From Dorea_D hominis (GTDB lineage: Bacteria; Bacillota; Clostridia; Lachnospirales; Lachnospiraceae): a DNA stretch of 64,000 nucleotides. The number at the start of each line of letters is the position of its first letter. Positions within the stretch are counted from its first letter, which is position 1. The stretch covers positions 1-64,000 of the forward strand of contig NZ_JACOOY010000002.1 of the NCBI RefSeq assembly GCF_014287705.1, written 5' to 3'. Shown one piece after another: positions 1 through 7,878 of the stretch. Position numbers and translations under genes: made by a program. The notes beneath the pieces are model-generated. The model saw only the letters and a list, made by a program, of their open reading frames with translations. It searched no databases and was not told the origin of the DNA.

Positions 1-94
1 AGACCCCTTGAAGACGACGAGGTAGATAGGTCAGAGGTGGAAGTGTGGTAACACATGGAGCTGACTGATACTAATCGGTCGAGGGCATGACCAA
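1..94 (+). rRNA. 23S ribosomal RNA, 3' end (partial)
   Basis: The first bases are the conserved last stretch of bacterial 23S rRNA, including the segment around 'ctgatactaatcggtcgag' just before the 3' end. The 5' part lies outside the window. The mature end is placed near 94 by analogy with other clostridial operons. The spacer motif 'tatgcagttttgaaggtat' that usually precedes 5S in Lachnospiraceae is present at about 130-150, but no 5S sequence follows it. Confidence 0.93.
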
Positions 95-162
95 GCAAGG
101 TGATAGGTAAAGGATGAAGAGTATTTCTTGTATGCAGTTTTGAAGGTATATAACTTACAGAA

Positions 163-191
163 GTGATTGGTATAAAGCCAGTCGCTTTTTT
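163..191 (+). terminator. Intrinsic terminator of the rRNA operon
   Basis: GTGATTGG (163-170) pairs with CCAGTCGC (178-185) through a 7-base loop, with two G-U pairs, and six T follow. It closes the ribosomal transcript directly after the 23S-5S type spacer, so no further RNA gene is expected in this operon. Confidence 0.8.
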
Positions 192-668
192 GTTATAAGA
201 AATAAAAACTATTAATCTTTTATTCAAGGATTTTAATATAGATAAGTAAAAAGACGGCTATCTTTTTCGGACAGTCGTATGAGAGTGACTAAGAATGAGG
301 AAATTATTTCTTCTCTTTTTTATGACAGATTCCATACTTTTGAAGAGATGAGAAAACCTGAACTTCGTCATTACCATGAATCATCAGTAATGCTGGAAGA
401 CCCAGTTGGATATTTGCAAGTTCAGAAAGCTTTTTCCCATCAACGGGTTTGTTGTGGTTGGAAATATCGCGTATTTGTACATCAGATGAAACCTTACTGC
501 AAATATTATGAAAGATAATAAATTGACTTGTTGTTGTGAATTTTATATTATTTTTTATCATAGCAGGCCACCTCTGTAAAAATAGATTTTCTTTTTCCTT
601 TTGCAAGTGTATAATAGATGACAAGAAATGTAAAATGTATATTCGGCATACCTGATATATAAATAAAA
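192..668. other. Gap with no convincing gene
   Basis: About 480 bases between the rRNA terminator and the LysR gene. Two short open frames exist (279-518 plus, 304-624 minus, the latter starting with TTG), but neither has a ribosome binding site or a sequence I recognise, and they overlap each other. It may hold decayed coding sequence. I see no RNA gene or repeat here. Confidence 0.5.
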
Positions 669-697
669 TATAGATATGGTATAGATGTGATATAGAT
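669..697 (+). repeat. Three helically phased TATAGAT heptamers
   Basis: TATAGAT occurs at 669-675, 680-686 and 691-697, exactly 11 bp apart. The array lies immediately before the LysR start codon. Spacing of one helical turn suggests a protein binding array or overlapping -10 elements, possibly for autoregulation by the LysR protein. That role is inference. Confidence 0.5.
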
Positions 698-707
698 GGA
701 GAGAAAA

Positions 708-1604
708 ATGGACATTACATACGATTATTACCGGATTTTTTATTATGTGACAACCTATAAGAGTTTTTCAAAGGCGGCAAAAGTATTAGGAAGCAACCAG
801 CCCAATATTACGCATTTTATGAACAATCTGGAAAATCAGCTTGGCTGTCGGTTGTTTGTACGATCTAACCGTGGTGTAACATTGACACAGGAAGGTGAAT
901 TATTATATCAACATGTCAGGATTGCTTATCAGCAGCTTCATGCAGCGGAAGTAGAGCTGGCAGGAAAACGTAGTATGGAAAGTGGGAGCGTTACGATCAG
1001 TGCAAGCGAGATTGCATTACATTTACGGCTTCTTCCGGTACTTACAAAGTTTCATAAATCATATCCCAATATTCAGCTCCATTTGTTGAATCATAGTACA
1101 CCAAGAGCAATACGCGCGGTAAAAGAGGGACAGGCGGACCTGGCAATTGTAACGACTCCATTGAAGGCGCAGAAGCCTTTAAAAGTAATGCCACTGATGA
1201 AATTCCGTGAGATTGCAGTTGGAAGTCCTGCGTTTTGTCTGGATATACTAGGGAAAGAAAGAGATTCTCAGGTTCATTTAAAAGAGATTGCTTCACATCC
1301 CATAGTCAGTCTGGAGAAAGACAGCACATCATACAAATTTTATTCGGAATGGTTTATGGAACAGAATCTGATATTTACACCGAACACAGAAGTAGAGACG
1401 ATGGATCAGATATTGCCACTGATTTCGTGTGGGCTGGGAATTGGCTTTTTACCGGAATTATATGTAAAACCAGCAATAGAATCTGGAAAATTGCAGATGA
1501 TATCATTATATGAAAAGATTCCTGAAAGAGAAATCTGTCTGGTGGAAAATATGAATTTCCCACCGGGAATTGCAGAGGAAGCTTTTAAACATTTATTGTT
1601 GTAG
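708..1604 (+). CDS. LysR family transcriptional regulator
   Basis: DNA-binding regulator of 298 residues, the usual LTTR length. The N-terminal winged helix-turn-helix is clear at about residues 15-60 (FSKAAKVLGSNQPNI, then LENQLGCRLFVR). A periplasmic-binding-protein-like effector domain fills about 90-290, with motifs such as LAIVTTP and GLGIGFLPE. The ATG at 708 is preferred over the in-frame ATG at 696 because GGAGAG at 699-704 would be its Shine-Dalgarno, although the spacing is short. The gene stands alone in front of an operon transcribed in the same direction, so its target is unclear; autoregulation through the upstream repeats is possible. The ligand is unknown. Confidence 0.9.
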   Translation: MDITYDYYRIFYYVTTYKSFSKAAKVLGSNQPNITHFMNNLENQLGCRLFVRSNRGVTLTQEGELLYQHVRIAYQQLHAAEVELAGKRSMESGSVTISASEIALHLRLLPVLTKFHKSYPNIQLHLLNHSTPRAIRAVKEGQADLAIVTTPLKAQKPLKVMPLMKFREIAVGSPAFCLDILGKERDSQVHLKEIASHPIVSLEKDSTSYKFYSEWFMEQNLIFTPNTEVETMDQILPLISCGLGIGFLPELYVKPAIESGKLQMISLYEKIPEREICLVENMNFPPGIAEEAFKHLLL

Positions 1605-1721
1605 AAAATGTATTTTTAGCATTGGAAATGGCAGGTGTATGATGCAGAAATGTGATTATATATATAGAACATAGGTGCCATGTAAATAAAACAGAGGTTA
1701 TTTATTTGACTTTGAAAAAAC

Positions 1722-1760
1722 AGCTTTCTATACTTAATAAAGTATAGAAGGCTATTTTTG
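1722..1760 (+). terminator. Intrinsic terminator after the LysR gene
   Basis: A 13-bp stem, AGCTTTCTATACT (1722-1734) with AGTATAGAAGGCT (1741-1753), one G-U pair, then ATTTTTG. It ends 16 bases before the next start codon and so also sits in the leader of the next operon. Confidence 0.75.
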
Positions 1761-1776
1761 TTATGGAGGCGATAAT

Positions 1777-2571
1777 ATGCAAACTGTATTACCGAGAGAA
1801 GAAGCTGTAGAAGCAATTTTTTCTAAAATATTTGAATCAAAAGAAGCATGTGGAAGATTAAAAGACGTATTTCAGGAACATCTGGAAGAAGAAAATATAT
1901 CCGGAGATTCAGCAGGACATTTCGCAGAGGTACTGTTTCATGCATATAAAAATGGTGATGTTACGGCACTTTTATTGGAACTTTGTGGAAGAAGTATGTT
2001 TGACTTATTACGGGAAGCATATTTGATCCCTAAAAAATTTCACGGAAAAGCGGGTGCAAATCCGGTGCTTTTAACAGATGTAGATGGCAATCTGTTACAG
2101 GAAAAAAAGGTCTCGGCAAGAGAATATACGAAATTCAAAGAAACATACGAGATACATCAATGTGCACCGAGATCAAAAGTATATCTGGCAGATGGATATG
2201 ATCTTGTACGGTCTTATGAAAAAGGAACAAAAATTGTTGAGAAAAAAGAAAACAAAAGCAGAGGCATATTGATTCTGTATGCTTTACCGGATACATGTAA
2301 GATGGGATTGACAGAGGCTGAAGCGTATGCAGTTGTATGGGAAACATTTATGCAGATTCAGAAAGCAGCACCGCGCGCAATTGTATATTACGGACAGGAA
2401 ACAGGAATTAAAAAGCAAAAAGAGTTTGATGAGATCGGGGTGCTCCTGCCGATTCGCGAATTTGAGAAGAAGATGCTGCATCACTTGCAGGAAGTGGATG
2501 GTATCGTGCTAGCATGCCGGGAAAAGATGATGGAAAAAGCAGGACAGGAAAGCCTGGATCTGAATGATTAG
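1777..2571 (+). CDS. Protein of unknown function, coupled to a ThrE-type exporter
   Basis: 264 residues, soluble, no signal peptide or membrane segment. I do not recognise a family. The middle (about residues 95-190) is rich in Lys/Glu and contains LLTDVDGNLL and ILILYALPD; the C-terminal half is probably alpha/beta. ATG follows TATGGAGGCG, a good Shine-Dalgarno. The stop is only a few bases before the start of the ThrE-family gene, so the two are almost certainly co-translated. It may be an accessory or regulator of the exporter, which is inference from position only. Confidence 0.75.
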   Translation: MQTVLPREEAVEAIFSKIFESKEACGRLKDVFQEHLEEENISGDSAGHFAEVLFHAYKNGDVTALLLELCGRSMFDLLREAYLIPKKFHGKAGANPVLLTDVDGNLLQEKKVSAREYTKFKETYEIHQCAPRSKVYLADGYDLVRSYEKGTKIVEKKENKSRGILILYALPDTCKMGLTEAEAYAVVWETFMQIQKAAPRAIVYYGQETGIKKQKEFDEIGVLLPIREFEKKMLHHLQEVDGIVLACREKMMEKAGQESLDLND

Positions 2572-2583
2572 GAAGTGATGAGG

Positions 2584-3915
2584 ATGCAGCTAGATCAATT
2601 ACGAAAAAATCATATGGATGTTCTCTGGCATGAGTATACAGATGCAGGAGGAGAGAACAGACCTGTTACAGAAGCAAGCCTTACTGAGAAAGCTTCTATT
2701 ATCGGCAGAGTGGGTATTATGCTCTTGTCCTGTGGAACCGGAGCATGGAGAGTGAGAAGTTCCATGAATACACTTGCAGAAGTGATGGGGATCACATGTA
2801 CCGCGGATATTGGACTGATGTCGATCGAATACACCTGTTTTGATGGAGAAGATGGTTATACACAAGCTCTTTGTCTGACTAATACAGGGGTAAATACATC
2901 AAAATTAAACCGTCTGGAAAAATTTATCCGGAATTTTGAAAAGGAAGGAAAGCATATATCCGGAGAACAGTTACATCAGCTTCTGGATGAAATAGAGAAA
3001 ATTCATGGATTATATTCACCTGTGGCACTGGGAATGGCTGCAGCGCTTGCGTGCGGTGGATTCACATTTCTGCTTGGCGGCGGTCCGATTGAAATGCTCT
3101 GTGCATTTATTGGCGCAGGTGTTGGAAATTATGTGCGGTGCAAATTGACAAAACACCATTTTACTTTGTTTTTGTGTATTGTATCCAGTGTATCATTAGC
3201 TTGTTTTACTTATGCGGGATTTTTAAAACTGGCAGAAATTTTGTGGGGAATATCCATTCAACATGAAGCTGGTTATATATGTGCCATGCTCTTTATTATT
3301 CCGGGGTTCCCATTTATTACGAGTGGCATTGACCTTGCAAAACTGGATATGCGTTCGGGCATGGAACGTTTTGCGTATGCTATATTGGTTATTCTTGTCG
3401 CAACAATGGCTGCCTGGATCATGGCATTAATTCTACATTTACAGCCGGTAGATTTTCCAAAAATTTGTTTAACATCAGAAGAGCAGGTGATATTCCGGCT
3501 TCTTACCAGCTTTTGTGGTGTGTTTGGATTTTCCATTATGTTCAACAGTCCACCGGGACTTGCAGCTGTAGCTGCAGGAATCGGAGCAGTTGCCAATACA
3601 CTTCGACTTGAATTTGTTGATCTTACCGGTATGCCGCCGGCAGTAGCGGCATTTATTGGAGCGCTTACGGCTGGAATATTAGCATCTTTAATAAAAAACA
3701 GAGCTGGATATCCGAGAATTTCAGTGACAGTCCCATCTATTGTTATTATGGTTCCTGGGTTATACTTATATCGAGGCTTCTATAATTTGGGAATGATGTC
3801 GCTTTCGGTATCCGCATCCTGGTTTGCATCAGCTATGCTTATTGTTATGGCGTTGCCGCTGGGTCTGATATTTGCAAGGATACTGACAGACAGATCATTC
3901 CGTTATTGTACATAG
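2584..3915 (+). CDS. Threonine/serine exporter family protein (ThrE, fused YjjP-YjjB type)
   Basis: Inner-membrane exporter for threonine/serine or related small substrates, about 443 residues. The N-terminal soluble region (DUF1212/YjjP part, to about 150) is followed by about ten hydrophobic segments. Family signs are GTGAWRVRSSMNTLAEVMG near the start, IIPGFPFITSGIDLAKLDM in the middle and VPSIVIMVPGLYLYRGFY near the end, so both halves are in one chain. Start candidates are GTG 2575, ATG 2578 and ATG 2584; AGGAAG at 2570-2575 best fits 2584. A second, divergent member lies at 18885. Confidence 0.85.
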   Translation: MQLDQLRKNHMDVLWHEYTDAGGENRPVTEASLTEKASIIGRVGIMLLSCGTGAWRVRSSMNTLAEVMGITCTADIGLMSIEYTCFDGEDGYTQALCLTNTGVNTSKLNRLEKFIRNFEKEGKHISGEQLHQLLDEIEKIHGLYSPVALGMAAALACGGFTFLLGGGPIEMLCAFIGAGVGNYVRCKLTKHHFTLFLCIVSSVSLACFTYAGFLKLAEILWGISIQHEAGYICAMLFIIPGFPFITSGIDLAKLDMRSGMERFAYAILVILVATMAAWIMALILHLQPVDFPKICLTSEEQVIFRLLTSFCGVFGFSIMFNSPPGLAAVAAGIGAVANTLRLEFVDLTGMPPAVAAFIGALTAGILASLIKNRAGYPRISVTVPSIVIMVPGLYLYRGFYNLGMMSLSVSASWFASAMLIVMALPLGLIFARILTDRSFRYCT

Positions 3916-3933
3916 ATAACAGAAGAGGAAAAT

Positions 3934-4851
3934 ATGCGTTTAAAAAATATATTATTGGTGGTAGAAGATGTTGAGCGTTCCAGACGCTTTTATGAAGAAC
4001 TGTTCGGGTTACATGTGATTACAGCTTTTGACGGAAATATGATACTGACAGAAGGATTAGTCCTGCAGGAACGAGAAATCTGGGAGAAATTAACAGGAAA
4101 AAAAGTCAAAAATGCAGGAAATAATGCAGAATTATACTTTGAAGAGAATGAATTAACAAAATTTGCAGGAAAACTGGAGAAATCAGACTGGAATATTACT
4201 TATGTGAATCCTCTAAAAGAAGAAAGCGGAGGACAGCAAGTGATCCGTATTTATGATCCGGACGGGCATCTGATCGAGATTGGAGAGTCTTTGGAACATG
4301 CAGAAAAAAGGCAAAAAGAAGGGTTTGCAAAGATGGAGAGAAATCTTGTGGATATTATGAAGGAAGAACAGGCAAAACTGGGATTTCGTAAAGAAGCAGT
4401 AAGACTGTATTATCCACTCGCTACATTGCAGCATTTCTTTCATGCAGAAGATACGGCAGAAGAGATGCAGGAGCGACTGCAGGCATTTCCGGAAGAATTT
4501 ACAGACAAACTGGGAAATGTACAGGTGACGCATAAGAAAGGCCGGTTTTGTATTCACATTCCGGAAGAAGGAAGTGTCTATGTAAAAGAACAGATGAAAG
4601 ATAACGAGTTCATAAAAGAACTGATTGGACAGGTACAGCAGCGTGACTGTACAATTGAGGATCTTAAGAAGTTGTTTGAAGCACATTCAGATCAGGTGAT
4701 TTTTGAAACTATGTCAAATGGAGAGTTTGATTATCTTCTCCGTTTTGCGGACGGGGTACCCGATGACTATTATTACTGCTTCAAAGATGAAGGCTGTCAT
4801 ATGGTTTATCATCGTTTTTTGCCGGAAGATTATAAAGATTTTGACTTTTAA
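3934..4851 (+). CDS. VOC (glyoxalase-like) domain fused to a DUF3877-like domain
   Basis: 305 residues in two modules. Residues 1-120 form a vicinal-oxygen-chelate domain (ILLVVEDVERSRRFYEELFGL at the N-terminus, then VIRIYDPDGHLIEIGES at its end), as in glyoxalase/bleomycin-resistance proteins. Residues about 130-305 (start MERNLVDIMKEEQAKLGF, end FLPEDYKDFDF) resemble a small uncharacterised Firmicute family I associate with DUF3877; that name is from memory. No catalytic function can be assigned. It starts 18 bases after the ThrE gene and is probably the last gene of that operon. Confidence 0.75.
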   Translation: MRLKNILLVVEDVERSRRFYEELFGLHVITAFDGNMILTEGLVLQEREIWEKLTGKKVKNAGNNAELYFEENELTKFAGKLEKSDWNITYVNPLKEESGGQQVIRIYDPDGHLIEIGESLEHAEKRQKEGFAKMERNLVDIMKEEQAKLGFRKEAVRLYYPLATLQHFFHAEDTAEEMQERLQAFPEEFTDKLGNVQVTHKKGRFCIHIPEEGSVYVKEQMKDNEFIKELIGQVQQRDCTIEDLKKLFEAHSDQVIFETMSNGEFDYLLRFADGVPDDYYYCFKDEGCHMVYHRFLPEDYKDFDF

Positions 4852-4893
4852 GATTTTAATCTTGAGAATTCTGCCAAGGAAGCAAGAACAAAA

Positions 4894-4922
4894 TTGCGGC
4901 ATGCCTGAAAATATGCTATATT
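4894..4922 (+). promoter_or_regulatory. Sigma-A promoter for phosphoglucomutase
   Basis: TTGCGG (4894-4899), a 17-base spacer, and TATATT (4917-4922), about 50 bases before the pgm start. Confidence 0.6.
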
Positions 4923-4972
4923 AAAAGTATCATTTACGAATGGAAATATATGAAGTAATAGGAGTGATCAAA

Positions 4973-6655
4973 ATGTATCAGGAAGAGTATAAACGTTGGC
5001 TGGAGGCAGATCTGGAAGATGCAGATCTGAACCCGGAATTAACGAAAATTGCGGGAAATGAAGAAGAGATCAAGGAGCGTTTTGCAGTAGCACTGAAGTT
5101 TGGAACAGCCGGACTTCGAGGTGTTCTCGGAGCCGGAACGAACCGTATGAACATTTATGTTGTACGTCAGGCAACACAGGGACTTGCAAACTGGGTAAAG
5201 ACACAGGGAGGAACACAGACAGTAGCGATTAGTTATGACAGTCGTCTGAAGAGTGATGTATTTGCCAAGACAGCAGCAGGAGTTCTGGCAGCGAATGGAA
5301 TTAAGGTTCGCATTTATGACGCACTGATGCCTGTACCGGCATTATCATTTGCAACACGTTATTATAACTGCAATGCAGGTGTTATGGTTACAGCATCCCA
5401 CAACCCGGCAAAATATAATGGATACAAGGCTTATGGACCGGATGGATGTCAGATGACAGATGATGCGGCAGCAATTGTATATGCAGAGATCCAGAAGACA
5501 GATGTGCTTACAGGAGCAAAATACATATCTTTTGCAGAAGGTGTAGAAAAAGGTCTGATCCAGTTTGTAGGGGATGACTGCAAGAATGCATTATATGAAG
5601 CAATCGAATCACGTCAGGTTCGTCCGGGCTTATGCAAGAGTGCAGGATTGAAACTGGTATACAGCCCGTTAAATGGTTCCGGACTGGTACCTGTTACACG
5701 TGTATTAAAAGATATTGGCATTACGGATATTACAATTGTACCGGAGCAGGAATATCCAAATGGCTATTTTACAACTTGCAGTTATCCGAACCCGGAGATT
5801 TTTGAGGCGTTGGAACTGGGACTGAATCTTGCAAAAGAGACAGGTGCAGATCTGATGCTTGCAACCGATCCGGATGCGGACCGTGTTGGTATTGCAATGA
5901 AGTGCCCGGATGGTTCTTATGAGCTGGTAAGCGGTAACGAAGTAGGAGTTCTTCTGTTAGATTATATCTGCGCAGGACGTACGGAGAAAGGCACAATGCC
6001 AGAGAATCCGGTCGCTGTAAAATCTATCGTGTCTACACCGCTTGCAGATGCAGTTGCAGCACATTATGGTGTCGAGCTTCGCAATGTACTGACTGGATTT
6101 AAGTGGATCGGAGATCAGATTGCACAGTTAGAAGAAGCAGGAGAAGTAGATCGATTCATCTTTGGATTTGAAGAGAGTTATGGATATCTTGCCGGACCGT
6201 ATGTAAGAGATAAAGATGCGGTGATTGGTTCTATGTTAATCTGTGAGATGGCAGCTTATTACAGAAGTATCGGAAGTTCCCTAAAGCAGAGAATGGAAGA
6301 GATTTATGCGGAATATGGTCGTTATCTGAATAAGATTGACAGCTTTGAGTTTCCGGGACTGAGTGGTATGGATAAGATGGCAGGTATTATGCAGGGACTT
6401 CGTGAGAATCCGCTGACAGAAGTTGCAGGACATAAAGTTGTATCTGTAACTGATTATCAGAAGCCGGAAGAGACAGGTCTGCCGGCTGCGAATGTACTGA
6501 TTTACAAGCTGGAAGGCGGCGCAACAGTAATCGTTCGTCCGTCAGGAACAGAGCCGAAGATTAAGATTTATTATACAACACTTGGCAAAGATCTTGCAGA
6601 AGCCGAAAGTCAGAAAGAAAAACTTGCAGAAGCATTAAAGCCAATTATGAAATAG
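4973..6655 (+). CDS. Phospho-sugar mutase (phosphoglucomutase/phosphomannomutase)
   Basis: Interconverts hexose 1- and 6-phosphates, chiefly glucose phosphates, in the cytosol. 560 residues, typical of the long alpha-D-phosphohexomutases of Firmicutes (PgcA-like). Visible motifs are KFGTAGLRG near residue 42, the phosphoserine loop TASHNP with the active Ser at about 142, the metal loop DPDADR at about 299-304, the sugar loop GFEESYG near 400 and the phosphate loop RPSGTEPK near 522. The ATG at 4973 is chosen because TAGGAGTG lies 6 bases upstream; an in-frame ATG at 4940 lacks one. Transcribed alone from its own promoter. Confidence 0.93.
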   Translation: MYQEEYKRWLEADLEDADLNPELTKIAGNEEEIKERFAVALKFGTAGLRGVLGAGTNRMNIYVVRQATQGLANWVKTQGGTQTVAISYDSRLKSDVFAKTAAGVLAANGIKVRIYDALMPVPALSFATRYYNCNAGVMVTASHNPAKYNGYKAYGPDGCQMTDDAAAIVYAEIQKTDVLTGAKYISFAEGVEKGLIQFVGDDCKNALYEAIESRQVRPGLCKSAGLKLVYSPLNGSGLVPVTRVLKDIGITDITIVPEQEYPNGYFTTCSYPNPEIFEALELGLNLAKETGADLMLATDPDADRVGIAMKCPDGSYELVSGNEVGVLLLDYICAGRTEKGTMPENPVAVKSIVSTPLADAVAAHYGVELRNVLTGFKWIGDQIAQLEEAGEVDRFIFGFEESYGYLAGPYVRDKDAVIGSMLICEMAAYYRSIGSSLKQRMEEIYAEYGRYLNKIDSFEFPGLSGMDKMAGIMQGLRENPLTEVAGHKVVSVTDYQKPEETGLPAANVLIYKLEGGATVIVRPSGTEPKIKIYYTTLGKDLAEAESQKEKLAEALKPIMK

Positions 6656-6746
6656 TAAGATTGTAGAAAAATTAACAATAAAATAAAGCACAAAAAATAA
6701 GTTAAAAAAATATCAAAAAAAGCTTCCTTTTTCTGTATTACGGGTA

Positions 6747-6752
6747 TATAAT
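6747..6752 (+). promoter_or_regulatory. Probable -10 box for the APH-like gene
   Basis: TATAAT at 6747-6752, 48 bases before the start codon. The -35 position (6724-6729, TTCCTT) is a poor match, so an activator or an extended -10 may matter. Confidence 0.45.
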
Positions 6753-6799
6753 ATGTTTAACAAGTAAAGTTCGGAAATATAGAAAAGGAGGCTTATTTT

Positions 6800-7555
6800 A
6801 TGAATATGGATTTATGTAAACTGATCGTGGAACGTCCGTATAAGAAAGTGTATCGCTGTGAAGGCAGTATCGTTAAATTATTTGATGAGAACCATCCAAA
6901 AGTTGACATTTTCAATGAAGCAATGGAAACAGCCAGAGTCGAAGCAACCGGTCTTGAGATTCCAAAGCTTCAGAAAATAGAAAATATTGACGGAAAATGG
7001 GCGATTTTTCTGGAATACAAAGATGGTAAGACATTAGAAGAGATGATGCATGTGGACCCGGCGAATATTGACAAGTACATGTCCGACTTTGTTGACCTGC
7101 AATTACAGATACAGTCTAGGAAAGCACCGATGCTTCCAGATCTGAAAGAGAAGCTTGCAAGACAGATCAACAGTATTACAGAACTGGATGCAAGCCAGAG
7201 ATACGAACTTCTAACGAGGCTGGAAAGTATGCCACATCACAGTAAGCTTTGTCACGGAGATTTCAATCCGAGCAATATTATTGTCGGAAAGAATGGAAAA
7301 ATGACAGTCGTGGACTGGGCACATGCAACACAGGGAAATGCCAGTGCAGATGCAGCAATGACGTATTTGTTATTTGCGCTTAAGGATCAGGAAGTGGCAG
7401 ATCTCTATCTGAAAATTTTCTGTAAGAAATCAGACACAGCAATCCAGTATGTACAGCAGTGGCTCCCGATTGTGGCCGCTTCGCAGCTTGTAAAAGAGAA
7501 TGAACTGGAGAAAGATTTCCTGATGAAGTGGATCGATGTTATGGATTATCAATAA
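6800..7555 (+). CDS. Aminoglycoside-phosphotransferase-like kinase
   Basis: 251 residues of the APH/choline-kinase fold. A nucleotide-binding N-lobe (VYRCEGSIVKLF) is followed by the catalytic loop LCHGDFNPSNII near residue 152 and the metal-binding VVDWAHAT near 171. The HGDxxxxN and D motifs are intact, so it should be active. The substrate is unknown; related Firmicute proteins are small-molecule kinases and need not confer drug resistance. A strong AAGGAGG stands 10 bases before the ATG. Monocistronic, followed by hairpins. Confidence 0.82.
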   Translation: MNMDLCKLIVERPYKKVYRCEGSIVKLFDENHPKVDIFNEAMETARVEATGLEIPKLQKIENIDGKWAIFLEYKDGKTLEEMMHVDPANIDKYMSDFVDLQLQIQSRKAPMLPDLKEKLARQINSITELDASQRYELLTRLESMPHHSKLCHGDFNPSNIIVGKNGKMTVVDWAHATQGNASADAAMTYLLFALKDQEVADLYLKIFCKKSDTAIQYVQQWLPIVAASQLVKENELEKDFLMKWIDVMDYQ

Positions 7556-7568
7556 GAGAATACTTAAA

Positions 7569-7640
7569 GAATCTGCCATTGGCAGATTCCTGTGGATGCT
7601 ACATCAACGAAAAATGGGTAGGATTTTTCCTGCCCATTTT
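7569..7640 (+). terminator. Two consecutive hairpins after the APH-like gene
   Basis: GAATCTGCC (7569-7577) pairs with GGCAGATTC (7581-7589). AAAATGGGTAGG (7611-7622) pairs with CCTGCCCATTTT (7629-7640) with one G-U pair. The second has T-rich flanks and probably terminates; the first may be an RNA-stabilising hairpin. Confidence 0.6.
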
Positions 7641-7755
7641 GAATTATAAAGGATGACTGTAAGTGACGGGGAGAGGCAAGGATAATTTGATAGATATTTT
7701 AATAAAATTTCATAAATTTAATATTTGGTTACTGTTAAAGTATATGAAATTATGT

Positions 7756-7862
7756 TATAATAATGACATGGTATTGGCCGCTCAAATCGAGAAATACAAT
7801 GACAGAGATTTGTAGTTACAATACAACGCCGCAGTATGCGTGTTGCAAATTTTTTTTGTCAA
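7756..7862 (+). promoter_or_regulatory. Promoter and possible attenuated leader of the proline iminopeptidase gene
   Basis: TATAAT lies at 7756-7761. An ATG at 7768 falls where transcription would start and opens a 15-codon frame ending with TAG at 7813-7815 (MVLAAQIEKYNDRDL). Downstream, CAAC (7824-7827) with flanking bases can pair with GTTG (7842-7845), followed after a few bases by T8 (7850-7857), just before the Shine-Dalgarno. This resembles a leader peptide plus terminator, but the stem is short. Confidence 0.35.
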
Positions 7863-7878
7863 AGAGGAGGAAAAGAAA

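Noticed and set aside
279..624. Two overlapping short frames, one on each strand, after the rRNA operon
   Set aside because: No Shine-Dalgarno, one uses TTG, no recognisable family, and they overlap each other in opposite directions.
4213..4686. A 157-residue minus-strand frame within the VOC fusion gene
   Set aside because: Antisense shadow, rich in Cys/Phe/Leu as expected from reversed Lys/Glu codons, no start signals.
6800..7555. Calling the APH-like gene an antibiotic resistance determinant
   Set aside because: Only the kinase fold motifs are visible. Chromosomal homologues in Firmicutes have varied small-molecule substrates, and nothing here indicates mobility or drug specificity.
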